Under the pieces are notes generated by a model. It was not told where the DNA came from, did no database searches, and was given only the letters and a program-made list of their open reading frames with translations. From positions 124,001 through 188,000 of the forward strand of contig CANLQI010000002.1 of NCBI GenBank assembly GCA_947493325.1: a stretch of 64,000 nucleotides of DNA, written 5' to 3'. A program made the translations under genes and the position numbers. The first letter of the stretch is position 1; each line of letters opens with the position of its first letter. The DNA comes from an uncultured Sphingomonadaceae bacterium. Lineage in GTDB: Bacteria > Pseudomonadota > Alphaproteobacteria > Sphingomonadales > Sphingomonadaceae. Shown here in pieces: positions 37,812 to 47,636 of this stretch.

Positions 37812-38396
37812 TTAATTGGTTACTGCGGGCGGTGTTTCATTGCCGGAATCGGTCTCATTTGTGCGGAGTGGAGGCTTTGCCCGCAGCGCGCTCTCTACAG
37901 GCCGGGGCTGTGTCGGTTTGCGTGGCTCGCCTCCAGCCCTGGCGTCGTTTTGCCACTGGCCATCTGCTGTCACGATATGGCCGTCGATATAGGTTTCGTC
38001 CTGCATCTCCGCGATATCACCGGTCCCGGCAAACTCCGTGCCAGCACCGCCGTCATCTAGGCCTTTTTCCAGTTCCATGCGCACCTTTTTCATTGCAGGT
38101 TCGCCCGGCACAAGCACGCGCGCGCCGTTTTTGTTGCGCATGCCTGTACCAGCAGACGTGTCGGCAGGTGCACGGCGCGTATATTGTTCGGTTTTGCGCA
38201 AAGGCACAGCACCAGCCGAAGGATCCTGCCCCAGTTCATATTTTTCCATAGCCGATTGCACGGGGGGTGCAGACGCGGCCAGATCGCCGCGAACGTCGCC
38301 CACCATCATGGAGGAAACACCAAGACCCAATGCCATGCCCGCGCAGCATAATAGAAGGCCGAAGCATAGCAGCTTTAACTTTGAGCTATTTCTCAT
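37812..38396 (-). CDS. Hypothetical protein with N-terminal TM anchor
   Basis: MRNSSKLKLLCFGLLLCCAGMALGLGVSSM; disordered remainder. Confidence 0.55.
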   Translation of the reverse strand: MRNSSKLKLLCFGLLLCCAGMALGLGVSSMMVGDVRGDLAASAPPVQSAMEKYELGQDPSAGAVPLRKTEQYTRRAPADTSAGTGMRNKNGARVLVPGEPAMKKVRMELEKGLDDGGAGTEFAGTGDIAEMQDETYIDGHIVTADGQWQNDARAGGEPRKPTQPRPVESALRAKPPLRTNETDSGNETPPAVTN

Positions 38397-38535
38397 AACG
38401 AAAATAGCATATCACACTTCGGCTGCCCTGCAAAACAGCGGATGTGGCAGTAATTTGCGGCTTGGCATTTTCTCTGCCGTGCTATCAGAATATTGCGCAC
38501 GCCTCACACCGGATGCGTCATTATTGACCGGGCAT

Positions 38536-38563
38536 AAAAAAGGCGGCCCGAAAGCCGCCTTTT
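38536..38563 (-). terminator. Rho-independent terminator of rplM-rpsI
   Basis: AAAAAGGCGGCccgaaaGCCGCCTTTT just downstream of rpsI. Confidence 0.85.
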
Positions 38564-38586
38564 CGTATGTAACCTGGCAAAACGGA

Positions 38587-39099
38587 TTAACGTTTCGAGA
38601 ACTGGAAGCTCTTACGCGCTTTGGCGCGGCCATATTTCTTACGCTCAACCGCACGGCTGTCGCGGGTCAGGAAGCCAGCGGCCTTGACCACACCGCGCAG
38701 CGCCGGTTCATATTTCGTCAGCGCCTGTGAGATACCGTGCTTTACAGCGCCCGCCTGACCGGAAAGGCCGCCGCCTTTTACGGTGCAGACAACGTCATAC
38801 TGGCCGGTACGCTCGGCAACTTCGAAAGGCTGCGCAATAACCAGACGCAGTGTCGGACGTGCAAAATACACTTCCTGGTCACGGCCGTTGACGGTCACTT
38901 TGCCCTTGCCGGGTTTCAGCCATACGCGGGCAACCGCGTCTTTACGACGGCCCGTGGCATAGGCGCGGCCCTGCTCGTCAATTTCCTGCTCACGCAGGGG
39001 CATGGGTTCGGCTTGTACGGTTTCTACCGCAGCGCCTGCTTCGGCATTGGCTTCGGCTGCGTCGCCGGCGATTTCTTTAAGATCGGAAAGGTCTGACAT
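38587..39099 (-). CDS. rpsI: 30S ribosomal protein S9
   Basis: [27 protein letters not shown]...[19 protein letters not shown]...[24 protein letters not shown]. Confidence 0.97.
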   Translation of the reverse strand: MSDLSDLKEIAGDAAEANAEAGAAVETVQAEPMPLREQEIDEQGRAYATGRRKDAVARVWLKPGKGKVTVNGRDQEVYFARPTLRLVIAQPFEVAERTGQYDVVCTVKGGGLSGQAGAVKHGISQALTKYEPALRGVVKAAGFLTRDSRAVERKKYGRAKARKSFQFSKR

Positions 39100-39578
39100 T
39101 ATGCACCCACCTTGTTCTTGCGGTTCAGGTTAGCAACGTCGAGCACTTCAGGCTTCTGCCCTTCATGCGGGTGCTCGGTGCCATTATAGAGATGCAGCGC
39201 GCGCATCTGGTCACGGCCCAAAGGACCGCGCGGGATCATACGTTCAACGGCTTTTTCCAGCACGCGCTCAGGGAATTTACCCTCCAGCACGCGTTCCGGT
39301 GTGGTTTCTTTCAAACCGCCGGGATAGCCGGTATGCTTGTAATATTTCTTGTTCTTCAGCTTATTGCCGGTGAACTTCACCTTGTCAGCATTGACAACAA
39401 TGACATGGTCGCCGCAATCAACGTGCGGGGTGTAGCTTGGCTTGTGCTTGCCGCGCAGGATATTGGCGATAATCGTGGCAACGCGGCCAACAACCAGGTT
39501 TTCGGCATCAATAATGTGCCATTTCTTTTCCACTTCGTGCGGCTTGGCCGACTGTGTGGTTTTGTGCAGCGCCTTCAT
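39099..39578 (-). CDS. rplM: 50S ribosomal protein L13
   Basis: [50 protein letters not shown]. Confidence 0.97.
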   Translation of the reverse strand: MKALHKTTQSAKPHEVEKKWHIIDAENLVVGRVATIIANILRGKHKPSYTPHVDCGDHVIVVNADKVKFTGNKLKNKKYYKHTGYPGGLKETTPERVLEGKFPERVLEKAVERMIPRGPLGRDQMRALHLYNGTEHPHEGQKPEVLDVANLNRKNKVGA

Positions 39579-39809
39579 CGGGCTAACCTCCAGATAATGC
39601 TCCGGGTTGCTATCAGTAGAAAGCGATTGCTTGCACCGAACAAGCCGTAGCATGGTTTACATGATTCGGCTGATAGTCATAAAACCATCAGGGAAGCGGC
39701 CTAATGCGCATTAATTACGCGCAAGTCAAGCAAAACTGCGGCATAGAAAATGGGTATAATAATACCTTACAGATTTTCATAGGAGTTTCGGGAAGGTAAA
39801 TACGGCTTT

Positions 39810-40142
39810 TCAGCTGTTCGTGACTTGGCCCTGAACCCATTTTGCAAAACTTGCTGGCGCGGAGTCGATATTCCAGCACGCGATGGCAGGCTCGTCATAG
39901 CTATGCAGCTCTGTCAGCCTATCCATAAAAGCATCTGCCATATCAGCGGGGAGTTTGAACAGCGCGGCAGTTTCGGATTCGGTCTGCACCGCGCCTTCCC
40001 AGTGGTATATGGATGTTGCCGCGCCCAATATGTTGGCACAGGCGGCCAATCTTTCCTCGACCAATTGCCGTGCCACTCTTGCTGCTTCATCGGCGCTGCC
40101 AAACGGACAATAGGCCATGGCGATCTGTCCCCCGCTATCCAT
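39810..40142 (-). CDS. cutA: Divalent-cation tolerance protein CutA
   Basis: AARVARQLVEERLAACANILGAATSIYHWEGAVQTESETAALFKL; LHSYDEPAI. Confidence 0.92.
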   Translation of the reverse strand: MDSGGQIAMAYCPFGSADEAARVARQLVEERLAACANILGAATSIYHWEGAVQTESETAALFKLPADMADAFMDRLTELHSYDEPAIACWNIDSAPASFAKWVQGQVTNS

Positions 40143-41223
40143 GGATAGGAAGCGGTCTAGAAATAACCGTATCGGCCTGCGTGCGGCGGCCCAGCACATG
40201 AATGCCCCACACAGTCGCCATCACCACCAGCGCGCCCACTGCCTGATGCAGCACGGCGAGCGTGATATGCATGCCCGTCATAACCGTTGCGATACCGAGC
40301 AATATCTGCACTCCGAACGCGCTATGGATTGCTATCGATACATGCCGAGAGCCCGCAGCCCTTACACGGCGCGCCAGCCATATAAGTACAGCCACCAATG
40401 CCCATGCCCACCAACGGTGCGCAAAATGCACAAGAAACGGGTCATTGGCGAGCGCGGACAGAATGCCGAAGCTCCAGTCAATCCCATCCGGGAACAGGCG
40501 TTCATTCATAAGCGGCCATGTATTCGAGACATATCCGGCGTTAAGACCTGCCGTATATGCTCCCAGTAGCAGCTGGATAAAAAGCACGGCCAGCACAAAC
40601 AGGCTGAACACGGTCAGCCGCGCCGGAACAGTATTTCCTCTGGCATATTGGCGCAGGTCAAGCGCAGTCCATGCCAACCCGCCCAATATCAGCAGCGCGT
40701 TCAGCAAATGTACCGCCAGCCGGTAATGGCTTACATCGGTACGGCCCACCAGGCCGGACGCCACCATCCACCAGCCGATTGCGCCCTGCAATGCACCAAG
40801 ACCAAGTAAAGCTGCCAAACGCCAGTGATAACCTGGCGGAATGGCCCGCTTCCAGGCAAACCACAGAAAAGGCACCGCAAAGGCGACACCGATCAGCCGA
40901 CCGATCAGGCGGTGGATATATTCCCAGAAATAGATGAACTTGAATTGCGCCAGCGTCATCGACTGGTTGACGGTCTGAAATTCGGTCGTCGTCTTGTACA
41001 GATCGAATTCCGCCTGCCAGTCCGCTTCATTGAACGGCGGCACAGCCCCACTCACCGGTTTCCATTCTGTAATCGACAGGCCGGATTCAGTCAGCCGGGT
41101 GATACCGCCCACCACAATAATGGCAAAGACCAGCAACGCCACGCCCATAAGCCAGTTGGCAATGGCGATAGGCCTATATCTGGCATCATGTACACCGACA
41201 GGATGTGTTAGCGTATCTTGCAT
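40135..41223 (-). CDS. ctaA: COX15/CtaA family heme A synthase
   Basis: GGITRLTESGLSITEWKPVSGAVPP, EYIHRLIGRLIG, HRWWAWALV; overlaps cutA start. Confidence 0.95.
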   Translation of the reverse strand: MQDTLTHPVGVHDARYRPIAIANWLMGVALLVFAIIVVGGITRLTESGLSITEWKPVSGAVPPFNEADWQAEFDLYKTTTEFQTVNQSMTLAQFKFIYFWEYIHRLIGRLIGVAFAVPFLWFAWKRAIPPGYHWRLAALLGLGALQGAIGWWMVASGLVGRTDVSHYRLAVHLLNALLILGGLAWTALDLRQYARGNTVPARLTVFSLFVLAVLFIQLLLGAYTAGLNAGYVSNTWPLMNERLFPDGIDWSFGILSALANDPFLVHFAHRWWAWALVAVLIWLARRVRAAGSRHVSIAIHSAFGVQILLGIATVMTGMHITLAVLHQAVGALVVMATVWGIHVLGRRTQADTVISRPLPIHG

Positions 41224-41337
41224 AGCCGCTATGTGCGGTTTTCCTACATTTTTCGCAAGTGTGTTATTTGCAACATGACGTGAAAAATAGTGCGCGACGT
41301 CTTGCGCGATGTTATATTATATCTTATGTGATGAATC

Positions 41338-41706
41338 ATGTTCAATCGACTCAACCGGGACGGCCTTATGGACCGGACGGCAATGCTGCTGTCCGGCCTG
41401 TGCGCTGTGCATTGCATTGCCAGCGCAGTATTTGTTGCTGTACTGGCCTCTGCGGGCGGTATTTTGCTGGACCCAATTATCCATGAAGTCGGTTTAATCA
41501 TTGCCATCATATTGGGCGCGATCGCGCTCGGTTATGGCGCATTGCAACATGGCTATATGATGCCGCTTGCGATCGGTTCGCTCGGCATCGGCGTCATGAT
41601 GGGTGCGCTGGAACTGCCGCATGATGGCGGCGAGGTTCTGTTCACGATTATTGGTGTGGCGATACTTGCTTTGGGCCATGACCTGAACTACCGCGCCACC
41701 CACTAA
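41338..41706 (+). CDS. MerC domain-containing membrane protein
   Basis: DRTAMLLSGLCAVHCIASAVFVAVLA...; MerC-like Cys-x-x-His-Cys in TM1. Confidence 0.85.
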   Translation: MFNRLNRDGLMDRTAMLLSGLCAVHCIASAVFVAVLASAGGILLDPIIHEVGLIIAIILGAIALGYGALQHGYMMPLAIGSLGIGVMMGALELPHDGGEVLFTIIGVAILALGHDLNYRATH

Positions 41707-41812
41707 ATTCAGTACAGCTTCGTTAGTCCGCTATAGAGATATTATGCGCGAAGGGCTTTCCACCATGCGCCATAATATCTATATTCACCTTATGACTCAC
41801 GAACATGATGTA

Positions 41813-42016
41813 ATGATTACGGTAACCGTCAATGACGAAACCCATGAAGTGCCGGAGGGCAGCACGGTTGCTTATCTGTGCCGCGATATAGGGCTTGACC
41901 CCGAAAAAGTGGCGGTGGAGCGCAATCTTGAAATCGTCCCGCGCTCAACACTTGAAGAAGCTTTTGTCAGCGCAGGTGATAAATTCGAAATTGTACATTT
42001 TGTCGGCGGCGGCTAA
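41813..42016 (+). CDS. thiS: Sulfur carrier protein ThiS
   Basis: MITVTVNDETHEVPEGSTVAYL...VAVERNLEIVPRSTL...EIVHFVGGG with terminal GG. Confidence 0.92.
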   Translation: MITVTVNDETHEVPEGSTVAYLCRDIGLDPEKVAVERNLEIVPRSTLEEAFVSAGDKFEIVHFVGGG

Positions 42017-42049
42017 TACATCAAAATCCATATCAGGAACGGCAATCCA

Positions 42050-42832
42050 ATGACATTACAAGCGAACGACAGCTGGACTGTCGCCGGCCAGACTTTTAGC
42101 TCCCGTCTGATTGTAGGTACGGGCAAATATAAGGATTTTGCGGAAAACGCTTCCGCGCTTGAAGCTTCGGGCGCAGAAATTGTCACTGTCGCCGTGCGCC
42201 GCGTCAATGTGTCGGACCCGAACGCGCCGATGCTGACCGATTTCATTGACCCGAAGAAAGTAACCTATCTACCCAATACGGCGGGCTGTTTCACTGGTGA
42301 GGAAGCGATCCGCACCTTGCGGCTGGCACGGGAAGCAGGCGGCTGGGAGTTGGTCAAGCTCGAAGTATTGGGCGAAGCGAAAACGCTTTATCCCGACATG
42401 CATGAAACCCTGCGCGCAACCGAGACACTCGCCAAGGAAGGCTTCAAGCCTATGGTTTACTGCGTCGATGATCCAATTGCCGCGAAACGTCTGGAAGATG
42501 CGGGCGCAGTTGCCATCATGCCGCTCGGCGCGCCTATTGGTTCTGGCCTGGGTATACAGAACCGCGTTACGATCCGCCTGATTGTCGAGGGCGCAAATGT
42601 CCCCGTGCTGGTCGATGCCGGGGTAGGCACGGCGTCGGATGCTGCAATTGCGATGGAACTGGGCTGTGACGGCGTGCTGATGAATACCGCTATTGCCGAG
42701 GCCAAACAGCCGGTGCAAATGGCGCGGGCGATGAAGCTGGCGGTTGAGGCTGGCCGCGCCGCCTATCTGGCCGGACGTATGGGCCGCCGCAAATATGCCG
42801 ACCCCTCAAGTCCTCTTGCTGGATTGATTTAA
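42050..42832 (+). CDS. thiG: Thiazole synthase ThiG
   Basis: [70 protein letters not shown]. Confidence 0.97.
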   Translation: MTLQANDSWTVAGQTFSSRLIVGTGKYKDFAENASALEASGAEIVTVAVRRVNVSDPNAPMLTDFIDPKKVTYLPNTAGCFTGEEAIRTLRLAREAGGWELVKLEVLGEAKTLYPDMHETLRATETLAKEGFKPMVYCVDDPIAAKRLEDAGAVAIMPLGAPIGSGLGIQNRVTIRLIVEGANVPVLVDAGVGTASDAAIAMELGCDGVLMNTAIAEAKQPVQMARAMKLAVEAGRAAYLAGRMGRRKYADPSSPLAGLI

Positions 42833-43165
42833 GACAAACTGCGCCCGTAATATTATTACGTATGCTTAATGTGATTGATATTATTATGTCTTCAAATCGT
42901 CATATTTCTTAAATAAATACAGTCATCGACAGGAAAATGTCGTTGGTCGATGTTGTCGGTCATTCAGCGACGAAAGTTGCAGCCAGTCGAACCCTTGCTG
43001 AATTCCAAAACCACTTCGCATATCACAATGGAGTGTGGCGGGCTAATTACAGCTCCCCAGGCCGACATTGCCCGCTACATATCGATAAACGAAACAAGCT
43101 TTTCCAAAACCGAAATCCCCGTTTCAGGTTGCAGGAAGCTATTGTCAGATGAAAGGAAATTTGAA

Positions 43166-43519
43166 ATGTCTCCCCGCGCCTCTCTCATAACCACCGCACT
43201 ATCTTCACTAGCTCTCATTGCTGTAGCCGCACCTGCTGTAGCGCAAACTCATGAAACACGCAGTGTTGAAGTCGCCTATGCCGACTTGGATTTAACCACA
43301 AAAGCCGGTGCAAAACGCTTAGAGACACGCGTCCGATTCGCAGCCAAATCAGTTTGCGGACCTAATCCTGGCCGCAGTCTAGCCGCACAGCAAGATTACA
43401 AGAATTGTGTTAATACAGCCATTACGGGCGGCAACAAAGCGATGATTACTGTTCTTGCACAAGCGCGAGCTGGCCAGACGCTTGCTAGCGCAAATCAGAA
43501 AATTATTGTAGGCAACTAA
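43166..43519 (+). CDS. UrcA family protein (secreted)
   Basis: VAYADLDLTTKAGAKRLETRVRFAAKSVCG; signal peptide. Confidence 0.88.
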   Translation: MSPRASLITTALSSLALIAVAAPAVAQTHETRSVEVAYADLDLTTKAGAKRLETRVRFAAKSVCGPNPGRSLAAQQDYKNCVNTAITGGNKAMITVLAQARAGQTLASANQKIIVGN

Positions 43520-43540
43520 GTCTTCAGGATATATGACCTA

Positions 43541-43568
43541 AAGCCCGGCATAGCTGCCGGGCTTTTCT
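43541..43568. terminator. Bidirectional-looking terminator between convergent genes
   Basis: AAGCCCGGCA-tagc-TGCCGGGCTTTTCTATTTTT, 10-bp perfect stem. Confidence 0.85.
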
Positions 43569-43585
43569 ATTTTTCCAATCAACAG

Positions 43586-44347
43586 TCAACGCCCTGCTAT
43601 CTTTTTGGCATTGGATAAAAATGTCCGTCCTATACGGATTTCATTCTCGTCGCTCAGCCGCGCATGCCAGATACCGCCGCCTTCATGTTTCAGACCTGCA
43701 ATGCGGTCAATCTGCACGATGTGGGAACGGTGCAAGCGGATAAATTGGGAGGGGTCAAGGCGCGCCTCAAGAGCTTTGATAGTCTCGTGCACCAAATAGC
43801 TGCGCGCACCAACGTGCAAGCGCATATAATCCCGCTCCGCCTCAATCCTGTCGATCTGATCCGTGGCTATGCGTTTGAGTTCAGACTTGTGCGGCACCCA
43901 GAATTCCTGCGCCCATTCACTCTCATCCTTAGCTGCCGGATCACTATGCCCGGAAGATTCCTGATGCCGTTCCAGAACGCGGCTTACAGCACGGTACAGA
44001 CGGTCCTGCGCAACAGGTTTTAGCACATAGTCAATCACAGAAAGGTCAAAAGCCTCGACCGCAAATTCTTCATGCGCCGTAACAAATATAATAGCCGGCA
44101 TCTGTTCCGGGGCCGATTTGGCAAGTGCACGCGCCACACCCATGCCATCCAGTTTCGGCATCGTGATGTCCAGCAGCAGCAGGTCAGGTGATAACTCTTC
44201 TGTCATCCGCAACGCGGATTGACCATCCGTCGCAGTACCGATCAGGGTCAGTTGCTCAAGCCGGGCGCAGATAAGCTGCAACCGCTCGACTGCGAGCGGC
44301 TCATCATCGACGATCAGTGTGCGTAGCCTAGCAGGTGTCTCATCCAT
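43586..44347 (-). CDS. LytTR family response regulator
   Basis: LIVDDEPLAVERLQLICARL receiver; C-terminal LytTR FIRLHRSHIVQIDRIAG. Confidence 0.92.
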   Translation of the reverse strand: MDETPARLRTLIVDDEPLAVERLQLICARLEQLTLIGTATDGQSALRMTEELSPDLLLLDITMPKLDGMGVARALAKSAPEQMPAIIFVTAHEEFAVEAFDLSVIDYVLKPVAQDRLYRAVSRVLERHQESSGHSDPAAKDESEWAQEFWVPHKSELKRIATDQIDRIEAERDYMRLHVGARSYLVHETIKALEARLDPSQFIRLHRSHIVQIDRIAGLKHEGGGIWHARLSDENEIRIGRTFLSNAKKIAGR

Positions 44348-44376
44348 ATTATTCTATCCGTCTCATCATCAAGTCA

Positions 44377-45504
44377 TTACGTGCACTGGTGGATAAGCGG
44401 CATGGAAACAGTCACGCGGTAACCACCATCCGCAGGTTGTTCAGTGCGCAAATGGGCATCCAAACCAAAACGCGTATCCAGCCGGTCGCGCACATTGGCG
44501 AGTCCAATACCGCTGCCCTTATCGCTATCATCTGGAATAACATCGCCATCGTCGGCCACAGTGATAAACAGATACCCTTGCTTTTCATGCGCCGTAATGG
44601 ATATCGTAACGGGCCGCGTAGCGCGGGACACGCCATATTTGATCGCATTCTCCACCAGCGGCTGCAAAATGAGGCCGGGTACACAGGCATCGGCGACTTC
44701 ATCCGGAATATCAATATCGGTCCTGAGCCGCTTTGGAAAGCGCACTTCTTCAATCTTGAGATAAAGCCGCTGCAGTTCGACTTCTTCCTCCAGCGTTACA
44801 TCTTCAAGCGGATCGCCGGACAGCGAATTGCGGTAGAAGTTTGACAGGTTCATAATCATTGCCTCGGCTTCATCCGGTCGTTCGCGCAATACCAGTGTGC
44901 TGAGCGAATTGAGAGTATTGAACAGGAAATGCGGATTGACCTGATAGCGCAGGCTGCGCAGTTCCGCCTGCTGTGCTGCCTGCGCAAAGCGGCTTGCACG
45001 GCGTTCAGCCATGCGTACTTCGCTGGCAAAGCTCATCGCCAGATAGAGCGAAGCCCAGCAGGCGATAAAGAAATAGCGCGATATGGCAACTTCCCATATC
45101 TGAAAAAACGCATTGCCCGCCTTTAATTGCTCAAGCATGTCCGGATCATCAAACAGGCTCGCCGGATCATAGATATTGAATATATAAAAATTGAAGCCGG
45201 AGATAATAAATGCGCATGGTATAGCTCCCAGAAAAGCTATAAAAATGCGCGTTGAAAGCGGTTTTCTTTCAAACATTCGCAGCAGGAAATAAAGACCTAT
45301 CGTAACCAATATCCCCAATGCCGTTACAATTGCGCGGCGAATAGCCAAAGCATCTTGCGCTGGATATTCTTCTTCAAAAGAGCCAAGGACAATTGATCGC
45401 AACGTTGTAAGGATCGCATAGAACAGCCAAAAACCCAGGATTGAATAGATCGCAACCTGATGGCTCTGTGCTGGTTTTTGCGTTTTAAGGTAGAAATTGG
45501 ACAT
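44377..45504 (-). CDS. Sensor histidine kinase (LytS/YehU-like)
   Basis: LRSLRYQVNPHFLFNTLNSLSTLV; GSGIGLANVRDRLDTRFG ATPase. Confidence 0.92.
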   Translation of the reverse strand: MSNFYLKTQKPAQSHQVAIYSILGFWLFYAILTTLRSIVLGSFEEEYPAQDALAIRRAIVTALGILVTIGLYFLLRMFERKPLSTRIFIAFLGAIPCAFIISGFNFYIFNIYDPASLFDDPDMLEQLKAGNAFFQIWEVAISRYFFIACWASLYLAMSFASEVRMAERRASRFAQAAQQAELRSLRYQVNPHFLFNTLNSLSTLVLRERPDEAEAMIMNLSNFYRNSLSGDPLEDVTLEEEVELQRLYLKIEEVRFPKRLRTDIDIPDEVADACVPGLILQPLVENAIKYGVSRATRPVTISITAHEKQGYLFITVADDGDVIPDDSDKGSGIGLANVRDRLDTRFGLDAHLRTEQPADGGYRVTVSMPLIHQCT

Positions 45505-45633
45505 TGCATCTCTTTAGCGCAAAAGCGTTATCCGAGTCTTGTGCCCTTATGCAGGCTGGTCGAACTCCGATGCGCTTTTATCGAATATAGACGCCGCCAA
45601 ATCGCCAATTCTCTTTTATATGCAGCGGCAAAC

Positions 45634-47454
45634 TCAGCGCTTATAAAGCCCATCCAACCGCTCGCTATAGCGTTCCTTGATCACATGTCGCCGGATCTTC
45701 ATGGAAGGTGTCATTTCCTCATTTTCGATCGAAAAGGCTTCATCGGAGAAGGTGAATTGCCGGACTTTTTCGATCACGGACAGGTCTTTGTTTACGCGGT
45801 CCACCGCCTCGCGCACCGATGCCTTGAATTGCGGGCAATCCTGCAACTCAGCAAAATCGAATTTCTTGCCTTCCTTATGTGCCCATTCCAGTGCCCATTC
45901 CGGGTCCGGCACAATCAGGCCCGCTATATAAGGCCGCTTGTCCCCCACCACCATCGCCTGCAGGATTTCGGGCTGCAGGGTGAGCATGCCTTCCACTTTT
46001 TGCGGGCTAACATTATCGCCTTTATCGTTGACGATCAGGTCTTTCTTGCGGTCGGTAATCACCACCCGGCCCGCCTCGTCAATATGGCCGATATCACCAG
46101 TATGCAGCCAGCCATCTTTCAATACCCGCGCCGTTTCTTCGTCATTCTGCCAATAGCCGTGCATGACGAGTTCGCCCTGCACCAATATTTCGCCATCCTC
46201 GGCAATGCGAACTTCCGTATCGATCAGCGGCGGGCCGACCGTGTCCATTTTCAGGCCGGTACTGGGACGGTTACAGGCGATAATCGGGGCGGCTTCAGTC
46301 TGGCCATAGCCCTGTAGCAACGTCAGGCCAAGTGACTGAAAAAAAACGCCGATATCCGGGTTCAGCGGCGCGCCGCCCGATACCATCGCCTTGATTCGGC
46401 CGCCAAATTTATCCTGTACCTTGGGCCGCAATGTACGGTTGAGCACCATATCGAGCGGCTTGCTCAATATGCCTGCCTTGCCGCGGAGTTTGCGGTCGCC
46501 CAGATTGAGCGCCCGGTCGAGCAGGAAATTGGCCACCTTGCCCTGTTTCTGGATCGTCTTGAGCATGCGCGCGCGCAGCACTTCGAACAGGCGCGGGACA
46601 ACCACCATAATCGTGGGCCGCACTTCCTCGATATTGCTCGCGAGCTTTTCCAGCCCTTCGGAATAATATATCTGCGCGCCCAGTCCCATCGGGAAAAACT
46701 GCCCCGCACTATGTTCATAGGCATGGCTAAGCGGCAGAAAAGAGAGAAATACTTCATCATCCCAGCCGAAATCATTGGCGATGACCTCCGCCGGACCCTT
46801 CACATTGTGCAGGATAGCGCCGTGATGCTGCATCACCCCGCGCGGCGCGCCGCCCGTGCCGCTGGTATAGATGATGCACGCTGTATCACCGCGCGTCACA
46901 TTTTCCATATCGGCTTTGACTGCTTCAAACGCGGCGGTTTCGGCAAGCTCATCGCCTGCGGTCATATCATCCCAATGACTGATATTATAATGGCCGGCCT
47001 GCCCGACCTTAAGCGGCTCCATGCCAATTACGATATGCGCATTGGCGCTGCGCAGCACGGCGGGCAACAGGGGCTGCGCCAGCTTTGCGCAGGACACGAT
47101 CACTGCGCGGGCACCGCTATTGTCGAGTATATGCTGATGATCGCGTTCGGTATTCGTGGTGTAGGTCGGGACAGTTACGCATCCCGCCGCCATAATCGCC
47201 ATATCGGCGATAAACCATTCGGGCCGGTTTTCAGATACCAGCACGACGCGGTCACCCTTGTTCAGACCGGTTTTCTTAAGCGACTGGGCAAGCAGCACAA
47301 CCTGACGCGCGACTTCATTCCAGCTTTGCGAGACCCATTTGCCATCTTTTTTCGCCCAGAGAAAAGGCGCGTCGCCATTTTCCTCGGCCCGCGTCAGGAA
47401 CATCGTTACAAGATTGGGGAAATCGTCAAACTGCTCTAGTGATTTGGTCGTCAT
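45634..47454 (-). CDS. AMP-dependent synthetase / long-chain acyl-CoA ligase
   Basis: IIYTSGTGGAPRGVMQHH, LLQGYGQTEAAPIIACNRP, WLHTGDIGHIDEAGRVVITDRKKDLIV. Confidence 0.93.
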   Translation of the reverse strand: MTTKSLEQFDDFPNLVTMFLTRAEENGDAPFLWAKKDGKWVSQSWNEVARQVVLLAQSLKKTGLNKGDRVVLVSENRPEWFIADMAIMAAGCVTVPTYTTNTERDHQHILDNSGARAVIVSCAKLAQPLLPAVLRSANAHIVIGMEPLKVGQAGHYNISHWDDMTAGDELAETAAFEAVKADMENVTRGDTACIIYTSGTGGAPRGVMQHHGAILHNVKGPAEVIANDFGWDDEVFLSFLPLSHAYEHSAGQFFPMGLGAQIYYSEGLEKLASNIEEVRPTIMVVVPRLFEVLRARMLKTIQKQGKVANFLLDRALNLGDRKLRGKAGILSKPLDMVLNRTLRPKVQDKFGGRIKAMVSGGAPLNPDIGVFFQSLGLTLLQGYGQTEAAPIIACNRPSTGLKMDTVGPPLIDTEVRIAEDGEILVQGELVMHGYWQNDEETARVLKDGWLHTGDIGHIDEAGRVVITDRKKDLIVNDKGDNVSPQKVEGMLTLQPEILQAMVVGDKRPYIAGLIVPDPEWALEWAHKEGKKFDFAELQDCPQFKASVREAVDRVNKDLSVIEKVRQFTFSDEAFSIENEEMTPSMKIRRHVIKERYSERLDGLYKR

Positions 47455-47636
47455 AAACGAACGTCTCTCCTGCCCGAAAACGGTTGCCTGTAATGTGCCC
47501 GCGCATTTTTGCATCGGGAAGTCTCACAATCCCTAATCCGCTTTACGCCTCGGCGCAAATGATTTGGAATTAGTCTATCATCCGTCACCCCCGCGAAGGC
47601 GCGGGCGACGAGTGGTATATAATATTTTATATAATC